NCBI GenBank assembly: GCA_002794735.1
Contig: NBAZ01000007.1
Location: 1,480,636-1,544,635, forward strand
Length of the DNA: 64,000 bases
Reading direction: 5' to 3'
Source of the DNA: Pyrrhoderma lamaoense
Lineage: Eukaryota > Basidiomycota > Agaricomycetes > Hymenochaetales > Hymenochaetaceae
Under the pieces are notes generated by a model. That model was not told where the DNA came from. It saw only the letters and a program-made list of their open reading frames with translations, and did not search any database. The translations under genes and the position numbers were made by a program. Below are positions 1 to 9,717 of the stretch, one piece after another (the stretch's first letter is position 1; every line of letters begins with the position of its first letter).

Positions 1-2
1 CA

Positions 3-1006
3 CCCTCTAGGGTGGATGGGATTCCTTCAGAATTAGAAGAAGACTTACGCGCTTATGGATGTAAGCTCATTCAGCAAGCTGGTATATTACTTAAGCAGTT
101 AAGTCTATGTTTTTGTAGATGAACATTGAGTTCCTCAAGTATATATGGCAGGAAGCAAGTTGCAATGGCAACTGCCCAAATACTCTTTCAAAGGTTTTGG
201 TACGTCTCTTCTATGAGACAATTTGGTATCATGGTATCTATACCCGTATATGTAAAGTTCTAGCTCTAATTTACTCCCAGGATACAGGAATGGGGGCGTT
301 ATACCTTGCTTCTAAACTAGAAGAATGCCCGGTCCGCATGAGGGATCTCATCAATGTCTATGACCTTCTTTGTCAACGTACGGAACATCAACGGAAGACT
401 CTACTGAAGTCCCAAGGATCTCCAGAGGAGCTAATGCCGGTTTTCAAGTATACACCTATGAGTTACTTTGCACAAGCATTTTATGATATGAAGGATGCTT
501 TAATCGTGTCGGAGATGCAGCTGTTGAAACGACTTGGGTTCAATGTCCTTGTAGCTCTACCATACGGCACTCTAGTCAACTATCTCCGTGTCCTTGGTCT
601 AATAAACAAAGAAGATGTATCACAACGGTCATGGGGTTACTTGAACGATGCGTATGCGCCCTTTATTTCGCATTTGCTCTTTTCGATTGTTTATTGACTG
701 TTAACTACGATGTTCAGACTTCAGACGCCAGTGTACGCACTATATCCAGTTCCGACGATTGTATGTGCAGCAATTCTCCTCACAATAAGATTTCTCCGAA
801 TAGCACTTCCGTCACATCCACCCACATGTTGGTGGGAATTATTTGATGCAAACTGGGAAGATATGTGGAGTGTTTCTGGATATATAATGCGGTTATATCG
901 TAAACGAACTATAGAAGAACGGACAAGGCCTATGTCACTGATAACTAAAAAGGATTTGCGTAAATGGATAGAAGAAAATGTAGCTCGTAATGAAGAAAAG
1001 CAATGA
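3..1006 (+). CDS. Cyclin L-type transcription/splicing cyclin, 5' partial
   Basis: Regulatory cyclin that in animals and fungi partners with CDK11-type kinases acting on transcription and pre-mRNA splicing. Exons read as 3-97, 152-233, 281-651 and 718-1006; the start lies left of the window. The cyclin box is clear: VAMATAQILFQRFWYV, then LASKLEECPVRMRDLINV, then RSWGYLNDA, then the second fold ending PTCWWELFDANWEDM. All four exons join in phase and end at TGA 1004-1006. Metazoan cyclin L has a long Arg-Ser-rich tail; here the protein stops about 50 residues after the second fold, so the RS domain is absent. The next gene starts 165 bp downstream on the same strand. The family call is firm; the CDK partner is inferred. 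Confidence 0.9.
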
Positions 1007-1171
1007 GTATATGAATAACCTCTGTAAAGCGTCTATGAGTATCGTTATTAATTACATCCATCCAAGAATATTTTTGGTAAATCGGTGTTAAGCACGTGAG
1101 AGAATGACTTGCCTTTACCATGTAAAATTATTACTTCTGGTACCTCTTCCATATTACGTCTCGTTAGTATA

Positions 1172-3876
1172 ATGCTAGATCATTGTTCAATATCACATAG
1201 AGGTATGGAAATCAATGTAACAAGTATCCTGTAAATCTCGTCTAACTCATAAGTAATACTTAGGTGGTGTTGTACTCTGGAGTCGTTCATTCACTCCAAG
1301 TGCCGCGCAAGCTGTATCAAACCCGGCTACTTCTCCAGTCAATTCCTTGATAAGAGACGTGCTCATTGAAGGAAGGAGCAGCGATGAAAAATACGAGAGA
1401 GACGGGTACTCAATTCGCTGGACTTTTGTTAATGAACTTGAACTCATTTTTGTGGTGTGTAAAGTTCTCTGACACGAGTAGAACTTGTTGCAATTACAAA
1501 TTTACTGATTTCCGCTCTAGGTTACCTACCAGCGCATCTTACAACTAACATATGTTGAAGACCTTTTAGCCGCAATCAAAGCATTGTTCGTCAAATTATA
1601 TGAACCCTTTTTGACTGCATTTGTTACTTCACTCCATGCATTAAACAACGGCTCTACACGTGTCAATACAATCCAGACATGGGATTTCACCAAGGCATTG
1701 GAGGGCTGGGATAAGGTGTTTGATAAAGTCTTGAGAGAGCTTGAAGATAAAGTCAATCAGGTGAGCCAACCCTCTACTTGGTGAGCTCTCGGACATGTAT
1801 TGATACACTCACTGTAGGATAGAAAGACAAAGTTCAGGCCTTCTTCCCGATTGAGCCGTCAATGACTCCTCCTTCTGATGAAGCTACTGGTATATACTAT
1901 TATCACACAATTACTCATAATTCTGACTGTTCTCCTTGAATATAGAACCGGCTATCTCTTCTGATACACCACTTGATGGACAGCAAATATCGCGGAATGT
2001 CCAAGCTCTGAAAAATAGGTTAAGAGGAAGGGGAGAGGCAGGGGAAAGGGCCGTGTGGAGTCTAGCGGGAGGGAAATCCTTCTGCATCCGAGTATGCACT
2101 ATCTTCAGATAGTCTTTAGATCAATCTAATTATTCACCTTCAGTTCTGACTCTCCGTCCAAGAAAAAGTCCCGAACGAAAGTGCAACGGAAGTGGGGTGA
2201 TGAAGCTCCTACAGAAGCGGATATGGACTCTCTCGACTTCAGCCCGACAAGCCTATCTCTCAGGGCGTATCAAACCAAAAACCTACTGATCTTTCCACCC
2301 TCGTTGATAATGATTCGCTAGGTACTCGTTGTCAGGACGGTTCGTATGAAGTTAAGGACTGGGAACCCGCAAAGAAAACAAACGGTGGAGATGTAGATGA
2401 TTTCGTTACACGTACATTAGCTGCTCAGCAGAAGATACAGAATTCCCAGGAGAAGAGTGGAGGCTCCCTGGGGGCTCTAGGTTCTATCTTCGCTCGTTTG
2501 ACGGGATCAATGGTCCTTAGTGAGGCGGATTTGAAGCCTGTGTTAGATAGTATGAAGCAGCATTTGATGAAAAAGAATGTTGCAAAGGAGATAGCCGACA
2601 AAATTTGTGAAGATGTTGGAGAGGGACTCATCGGCAAGAAGGTCGGCGGCTTCCAGAGTAAGAAGATTACATTACTAGTTGATTTCTGAGAATTTCTAAT
2701 TGTTTCAATACAGCAATTAATGCGACTGTCCGACAAGCCTTATCCACCTCTTTGACTCGAATCCTAACTCCGAATACCTCAACCGATCTTCTATTATCGA
2801 TTCGGACTAAGTTATACTCTCCCTTAGCATCAACACAGCAGCGTCTACCTTACAGTATTGTTTTCGTCGGTGTTAATGGTGTGGGAAAGAGTACGAATTT
2901 ATCGAAAGTCTGCTTCTGGCTTATACAGAATGGTTTCAAAGTACTGATCGCAGCTTGCGATACATTCAGGTGCGTTGTTCACCTGAATAGAACTTACATC
3001 TGATATCTGATCGTAGTCGCTATTGATGGCAGGAGTGGTGCAGTTGAACAGTTAAGGGTACATGTCCGTAATCTCGGAATGCTAGATGCGAATGGACCCG
3101 ATGGGAAAGGGGGTGTTGAACTTTATGAACGAGGCTATGGGAAGGATGCGGCAGGGATTGCCAAGGAAGCCATCTTATATGGTAACAAACATGCAAGTAA
3201 CATATGGAAAGCTCCCTTTTCTAACGGTATATTTATTTAGCGAAAGACAACAACTTTGATGTCGTATTAATTGACACCGCGGGACGAATGCAAGACAATG
3301 AAGTAAGTTCTGATTACATTGGTATTCTTGAATTTATGGTGTCTGACCTCCTGTAGCCCTTGATGCGTGCGTTGGCGAAGGTAACTAGGCCACTACAACT
3401 ACACTAGTCTTATGGAGGCTAACTCATGTATAGCTTGTTGCAACGAACAATCCAGATAAGATCATGTTCGTTGGTGAAGCGTTAGTTGGTAATGAAGCCG
3501 TTGACCAGCTGTCTAAATTTGATCGTGCGTTAAAAGACTTCTCCTCCGCATCCGGCACGTCTGGGAAGGGACGTGGATTGATGGCATGCTCGTAACAAAG
3601 TGGGACACTGTGGATGACAAGGTAAACTTTCATTCTGAAATCCTGCGGATATTAGTCTATTGGATTTGTCTAAACGAGGTCCAGGTTGGTGCCGCTTTAT
3701 CCATGACGTATGTCACCGGGCAGCCTATTATATTTGTTGGTTGTGGTCAGGTATGTGGCATGTTCAATGTTTTTTTATGATGAATACTGACTATGAATTT
3801 TGTATCTTTACAGACTTATACTGATCTCCGTCAGCTTAGAGTGTCGAATGTCGTTCAGGCACTTTTGAGTGACTGA
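1172..3876 (+). CDS. Signal recognition particle receptor subunit alpha (SRP54-type GTPase)
   Basis: SRP receptor alpha docks SRP-ribosome complexes at the ER; its GTPase pairs with that of SRP54. Thirteen exons: 1172-1202, 1264-1454, 1521-1760, 1823-1889, 1946-2091, 2144-2657, 2714-2969, 3033-3181, 3241-3302, 3357-3380 (24 nt), 3434-3621, 3685-3750, 3814-3876. The N-terminal SRX domain starts [16 protein letters not shown]. The NG domain shows G1 [47 protein letters not shown] and [11 protein letters not shown]. Predicted length is about 666 aa, normal for the family. The frame breaks by one missing base near 2243-2245 (CCC) and near 3577, and probably also near 2020-2050 and 2070-2080 in the Lys/Arg/Gly-rich linker, where two extra bases restore splice phase. 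Sequence error is more likely than decay. Confidence 0.93.
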
Positions 3877-4353
3877 CGAATCTAATTACGCTCTTGTAGA
3901 CTATATATACTTGTGTTCGACATCATCTCATGTTGTTGTTGTTAAGTGTATCCATATTACTTCTCTGATTGACTGTTAGTGTAGTAAAGATACACCCAAG
4001 TACATGTATAAGCTGTGATGTGTATATGTAGTCGGTTATATACATAATGTCTAGCGTGGGAAGCTTTACTTACCCTATGTTGTCACCAGTAACCTATTTC
4101 TATTCTACAGCAACACAAGACCTCGTTGCTGCGGGCACAGCACATTTCACTCTTATTCTTTTACTTTATCGATATATCACGACGTCGTTCGAGCTCCTAT
4201 CTTCGTAAGCTCTGCCAAATACGGTGCACAGCCAACCCTTACTGAGACCACGCGGAATTATTCGATCAAGTAACCTTTTAGGCCAAATACCTCTCTACAC
4301 TTCAAAATCAAACAAACCGGTTTTTCAGCTAATATCTGATTGAAGAATCAAGG
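3877..4353. other. Intergenic region between SRP receptor alpha and SFT2
   Basis: There is no open frame with coding character. It holds the 3' flank of the upstream gene and the promoter of the downstream gene. AT-rich, with no obvious repeat. Confidence 0.5.
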
Positions 4354-5193
4354 ATGTCGAGTAAAGGATGGCTTTCTATTGGAAGCACCTCAAATTTAGT
4401 TCCAGATACCCAATTTTGGGAGGGTGAGGATCAGCTTAGCAAGTGGGGCTTCAAGATGAGCAGGACAACCCGTTTGTATGGGTTCATCGGTTGGTACGTT
4501 GTTCATATGAAAATAGTGAACAATAGGGAATTGAGTGAAAGAATCAGCACAGTAATTGGTCTTGCGTTGAGCATCCTAGGTGTCATATTTCTATTCTTTG
4601 ATGGCTTCATCAGCTTTGCCAGTAAGCGCCTAACACCGATCTACCGTCCTAGTTTTGTTAATGCCTGATCAACGAAAGTCATGTATGCATTGGGAACGAT
4701 TGTATCCCTCCTTGGAACGGCATTCGTTTTACGTGTAAGTCGATTGTCGTGTAGTCCTATGTCGACAGCACTAAATTTAATTTATCATAGTTTGATAGAC
4801 AGTTTAGCATGGTACGCGGTCTATCTCTTAAAGGTGTGATGACTTTGAATACTAATCTTTGCATGGTTATAGATGTTTGAGAAAATACGAATTCTCGCGA
4901 CTATAGTTTTATTAATTTCAATAGCCATGATTTTTGTGGGTGCTTTTGTTATTAAGAGTGGGGTAAGCACATTTTTCTATCCAGCTGTTATCTTTACCTC
5001 TTATACAACTTTTATTCATGCTTTCAGATCGTGTGTCTTAGTATGTACATGACCAAATCATACTTTGCTTGACTTTACTAATCTAATACTTGTAGTCCTG
5101 GTCTTTGTACAATTCTTGGCGTACATTTGGTACAACCTCTCTTACATACCCTATGCTCGAAGTGCTGTATTAGGGTTCCTCAGACTTTCATAG
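4354..5193 (+). CDS. SFT2: SFT2-family Golgi vesicle transport membrane protein
   Basis: SFT2/Got1-type tetraspan protein of the Golgi, implicated in fusion of endosome-derived vesicles with the Golgi. Seven exons: 4354-4493, 4548-4621, 4679-4734, 4791-4811 (21 nt), 4873-4962, 5028-5040 (13 nt), 5096-5193. The joined protein is about 163 aa with four hydrophobic segments: VIGLALSILGVIFLFF, MYALGTIVSLLGTAFVL, ILATIVLLISIAMIFVGAFV and LVFVQFLAYIWYNL. The family signatures FDRQFSMMFEKIRILAT and WYNLSYIPYARSAV are present. All exon phases agree and no frame repair is needed. The tiny exons explain why no long open frame is visible. ATG 4354 is the first start in frame with the cytosolic N-terminus. 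Confidence 0.93.
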
Positions 5194-5744
5194 ACTTCAC
5201 GTGTACACATCAGTATGTAGTACCAACCTCAAATTTTACGCGGAGCTCGGCTCAATCTCTGAGATTACAAGAGGATGGAAGCTGACTCTTTTTTCAATTT
5301 CTTCTGTTCCTGATATGTAGTTTCTTCAGATAGTTATACGATGATTAGGTCATTCTTATGCATGCCTTTGATGTTGCAAAGAAGCAATGAATTTGAAATT
5401 TGAACTAATTCTTGGACTGAAGCTCAATCTATTTGTGGTATCGTCTGTCACATCTCTAATGGATGTTGTAGAATTGAAAGTAGGATGTTCGTGAATATTT
5501 GGGGTGGAATGAACTTTATACTTCATTTATTGCAGTAGCTTAATGTCATACATTTCCTTCGTTAACGCTATACGCTTCAGCAAGGAAGAGCGTATAGCAA
5601 GGAAGATCATAAAATGGTTATACTTTTGCATATATATATCTGCATATGATGAAATAAAACTCCTAGAGAACCAAATTATCCTGACGCTAACACCTCGTAA
5701 ATATTGTTCCTGCGTTATATCCAGTGTTTCAATTACATGTATGT
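5194..5744. other. Convergent intergenic region with a short inverted repeat
   Basis: This lies between the ends of SFT2 (+) and glyoxalase II (-). The inverted repeat GCTATACGCT (5567-5576) / AGCGTATAGC (5589-5598) can form a 10-bp stem with a 12-nt loop. Its position between convergent 3' ends would suit a transcript-end structure, but nothing proves that. Overlapping open frames on both strands here have no recognisable protein. Confidence 0.45.
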
Positions 5745-6833
5745 TCAAAAATTATTTTTCTTTGTCCTAAGAGCATCCATGACAGATTCTACGGAGGTGC
5801 TAGCCGTAGCACCTATTGCACTCCTATTTCCAATTCTTAGTTCATATAGAATCATATACTAGGTTGTGCTAAAGACTCACAAGACTTCAGGGCTTTTGAG
5901 TCTCATGAAGACATTCCACTCTTTTTCATCTCCGATGCAGCTTTTACCCGTTGTTACCTTATTTTCGCTGACTAGAGCTTGTAATCGTGACATTCCGGGA
6001 GAATTCGGTTCGATAGTTTTAGCAAATGCAAAGTTACTGGCGGTGTATTCGTGCCCTGCGTAGACAACTGTTGGATCAGGGAGTGTACCCAGATAAGACA
6101 GCGCGCGGTGCATCTCTGATGCGGAACCTTCAAAGAATCGACCGCAGCCGCCTACAAACAGGGTGTCCCCAGTGAAGACTGCACCGGGTTCTGATGGCTT
6201 GGTTTTATCTGTTACATAGTAGCAGATAGAGTCCTGAGTGTGACAGGGTGTGGCAAGGCAACTGTTATGACCAGATTGATATTGATGTTGAGTCAGCTTT
6301 AATATTCTTTCCATGAGCGAGATGAAGGCTTACCGGACCTTTAGCATCTCAGAAATGGTGAGCTCATCATTATCTTTAACAATATTTTTTGCATGTCCTT
6401 GAGTAGAGCCCCATAAATCGGTGCATTTGCATACATAGACGCCTGTTGTCTCCAGTGAATAGAATGAACAGATATAAAATATCAACTCAAGAGACATACA
6501 AAATCCTATTGCGTTTTAGCCTAATTCAAGCCAAGTCACGGGAGGATATGAACAGACCTTGTTGCCTCCACTATGATCGTAATGGTGATGGGTAGTGAGA
6601 TTAGCAACTATCTCAACACCTTCATTGTCAGCAACCGCCTTGACCTTGCTTAAATCATAGGGATCAATGGCAGCAGCCTGATTAGTAGTATCGTCGATGA
6701 GAAGATATGCATAATTATCCGCACGGACGGGGACTGGAATTATTTTCATTCTTGAACGGAAAGACGACGAAAAGTGGCGCCTAGTCACAATTTTGTACGA
6801 GTCTGGTACTCGGCGAAAGAACCAGGACATCAT
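5745..6833 (-). CDS. Glyoxalase II (hydroxyacylglutathione hydrolase)
   Basis: Metallo-beta-lactamase-fold enzyme that hydrolyses S-D-lactoylglutathione, the second step of methylglyoxal detoxification. Exons on the minus strand: 6833-6558, 6442-6334, 6261-5881, 5823-5745. Metal ligands are visible in LTTHHHYDHSGGNK, ATPCHTQDSICYYV, FTGDTLFVGGCGRFFEG and VYAGHEYTASN. The last exon gives the usual C-terminal helix ending ALRTKKNNF. Full length is about 281 aa. The first 28 residues (MMSWFFRRV...RHFSSSFRSR) are basic, Ser-rich and non-acidic, like a mitochondrial presequence; an internal Met at residue 29 (MKIIPVPV) matches cytosolic forms, so dual targeting is possible. Exon 2 lacks one base in the CCCC run 6409-6412: restoring it gives NAPIYGGSTQ. 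Confidence 0.94.
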
Positions 6834-7391
6834 ATGCTTGTGAATATGTGATGTGTAAGCAGTAACTTAATTGAGATGCACGCGCGTCATCTGTGTGTGC
6901 ATCTTTGTTTCTATTTGTTTCTCTGTTGATTGATGGATACTGTTACCAACCCGCGCAAGAATCATTGTCATCAGATTGTTCATATCATGATGCCCCAACA
7001 TACATCGATATATTCCACCTCGACTAGCACCTCACATCCTTGTTTGCCCCCTTCGCCCACCTTTCGCTCATTCCCAAACAGCCTAGTGTTAGTTTAATCT
7101 GTCATCGGTACGATATTCTGTGATAATGTGCTTTGTTCAAATCACTTAGTATGAAAATTGTATTCTCTACACTAGCAGATGACTATATATATCTCAAACG
7201 CGAGGAGCATCGAGTATGAAAGACAGGGCAATCTCGGTGGCATGCATATGAACACGTGGGGTAAGATAGATAGGAAGAATTCGAATAATAAGCCGCCTTG
7301 GTAGGTCCCTAAGAGTCTTCGTACTATCATGATGAGACTCAGGCTTATCTGCACACTAGTTACCGCCCGACTCAGCTAAAGAGGGGTAATA
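6834..7391. other. Divergent intergenic region
   Basis: The 5' flank of glyoxalase II (-) and probably the promoter and 5' exon of the membrane protein starting near 7392 (+). An ATG-ATG at 7330-7335 begins a short Leu/Ile-rich frame that stops near 7378. It could be the start of the downstream gene if a splice or base is missing, but I could not join it in phase. Confidence 0.35.
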
Positions 7392-8316
7392 GCCTTTAAA
7401 TACTTTCTACTGAGCTTCTTATCACTTATACATGTGGTAAAAGACGATTCTTGCCCGGATTCACCTCCTGGGGTGGGCACTGATACAAGTGGACCCCTTT
7501 CATCGAGATCTACTACGAGTGCGTCTCAAACAAGATATTTCTAAAGACCCGATCATCTCGTTATATATATATTAACTGAAACATCTATGTATTTCATTGT
7601 TTAGGTACTAAAACTCAAGAACAGGGGCCTGAATGCAGTTATCCGAGTTCAACAACCTTTTGCCTCACATCAGCCTCAAGTGGAAACAACACAGGCTCAA
7701 CCGCATCTACATCTGGCGCAGAAACAGTATCTTCGAATACGGGTACGATACTGACTACTATTGCAACAAGCACATCGCAAAGTACAATCTTACTTGGGAC
7801 ACAAATATCCTCAAGTTCTATGCCATCTCTTTCCCTACTCCCACCTTCGTCATCAAAAAATACAAACCTAGGTCTGATTATAGGTGTCTCAATCGGCGGT
7901 TTCCTACTTCTCACAGCCCTAGTTTTCTTTGTACTTCGTTTCTTGCTGCGTAGGCGTCGTCGCGCCCGCATACCGGCATCCGTCGAATTTGTTAATCAAG
8001 ACGCTCATGCATTCGAGGGTTGGTACACCTTTTCTAACTGATAATAACAATAATATAAGCACTAATGACCTGTTCTAACACACTGATAGCACCTGGAGTC
8101 GGGTCTGGAAAGTATGGGTATCTCTATCCAAATTCTGTTGGGGTTGTACAGAACTCGTACCCTGTTACGCGACAAACTTCTGAAGAGAGCCTGGATGATC
8201 CACCTCCGAGATTTTCGCAGCCATCTTACCCCAATCCCGGTACCTACCAACAGTACGATCCAGTATCTGTCTCAGAGAAAGCTGGCTCAGAATATGGATA
8301 TGCAGTTGCAATCTGA
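7392..8316 (+). CDS. Ser/Thr-rich single-pass membrane protein, 5' end unresolved
   Basis: Predicted type I cell-surface protein of unknown function. Exons: about 7392-7518, 7605-8018, 8090-8316, joined in phase by a strong GTGCGT donor and a GTTGGT donor. The first exon opens with a signal-like hydrophobic stretch (FKYFLLSFLSLIHVV) followed by DDSCPDSPPG. About 90 Ser/Thr-rich residues follow (likely O-glycosylated), then a transmembrane helix LIIGVSIGGFLLLTALVFFV, a stop-transfer LRFLLRRRRR and a Pro/Tyr/Ser-rich cytosolic tail of about 100 residues. The architecture resembles the Mid2/Wsc wall-sensor style, but no WSC or other named domain is visible. No in-frame ATG precedes the signal segment, so a 5' exon or a missing base is likely. 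Confidence 0.6.
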
Positions 8317-9717
8317 TAACTTTTAAAAGCTTGTTTACTGCTTCGATTTCTTTTCTAAAATAGCATTAAATTTCAATTCTGAATTATCTATTGATGGGTC
8401 TTTTAAAGACTAGATACAACTTTCTACCGTTTATAATATATCAATACAACTCTCGATCTTCTACTAGTATTTTCATAAGCTTTGTTTTGGGTACGTCTGC
8501 TTGTCCTCACCATCTATAAGAAAAACCAACATCTAGGAAGTCGTTGGTCTATTATTATCATGCTTCGTTCCTTTTCTTATCGTAGCACTTTTTTGATCAA
8601 TTCACATCCCCTCACGTCTTGCTTTGACCATATATATAATATGTAATAAAGCACACATATGGGATTCGTTATTTATTTCTCGCCGCTTTTGTACTAAATA
8701 AAACTTTATTAAAGTGATTTTTCAGAAGCAGAATAATATGAAAATTGTATCTTTATTTTCGATTTTTAATTGTATGCAATTGACAACCACAAGAGAAGAA
8801 GAAAGTATAGTAAGTACATCATGGTCGTTACTAGTATTTACTTGTTAGAGCACACTGGGTTAGAACCAGAAAGATGAGGCTCGTATCATGTATCATGATG
8901 ATTAATGTAAGGGGAAACAAAGCCAAAGAAGGTAAGGAGCTGTGTGGGTCGAATACGACTTCATGAAAAAGAGAGAGAAAAGTGAGTAATGAAACATCTC
9001 GTTAAAGGGGGAGATCGTAATTGGGTAACGGGTAACAATTAAGGAAAATAGGAGAGGGAGAGATAAAGGCACAAAAGCGGGGAACGTTAGAAATGAAAAG
9101 AGCATTGCACTAGACTCGTGGTACATCATGCAGAGAGAAGAATAATAAAAACTCGGTAACAACATGCGTAAGAGGAAGGAAAAAGTATAAGGAATATCGA
9201 AAGAGATGAGAAGAACGAGATAAAAAGGAGTATAATGGTAATAGAACAAAAAAGGTAAAAATGCACAGCGACAAAGTACACGACAGCACAGCAATGCAAA
9301 CACAACACATGGAGGCATATTTTTTGGAGGTGAAGTTGCCATCGACCAGCCCAAGCCAGCTAGCGTTGTTTTTAACCAGCTCATACCGGAGAGGAGAATC
9401 AATCTACGACTGCTACACACGGGAGGAAACGCTTAGCGGCGGGATTTACACGTGAAGGGCAAAGGGGTCGTATACAGGGCGTGCAAGAGAAAGAGAAGAG
9501 AAAAGAGACAAAACATTGTTCTGAGAAAGCAGAAAGAAAAGCAAGCAAGTGGAAATAGATGGAGAAAAGAAGCTGAGCGCGACTTGCGGCTTTTTATGTA
9601 TGTATGCATGTACATTAGCGGCCGGCGCGATCATCCTGTCTTTCACTATCTACAGAGAGTAAGAAGTCTACTTTACTCTCAGATATTGACATGAGCCCTA
9701 TATCCTGTGGAGAAAGT
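8317..9717. other. Intergenic region; polypurine on +, pyrimidine-rich 3' flank of EDC4 on -
   Basis: 8317-8760 is AT-rich without coding character. From about 8880 to 9620 the + strand is strongly purine-rich (GAGA/GAAA-type), so the minus strand, the transcript strand of the EDC4 gene ending at 9718, is CU-rich. Open frames on the minus strand here are Leu/Phe/Ser/Tyr low-complexity translations of that bias and overlap in several frames, so I do not call them genes. Confidence 0.55.

Noticed and set aside
1172..3876. SRP receptor alpha as a pseudogene
   Set aside because: Apart from single missing bases, all motifs and splice sites are intact, and the same kind of loss appears in many other essential genes in the window.
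5527..5770. Open frames on both strands between SFT2 and glyoxalase II
   Set aside because: They lie opposite each other around an inverted repeat, have no recognisable motif, and fall in convergent 3' flanks.
8902..9646. Several overlapping minus-strand frames rich in Leu, Phe, Ser and Tyr
   Set aside because: They overlap in two or three frames at once and are translations of a polypyrimidine tract; no motif or splice structure supports them.
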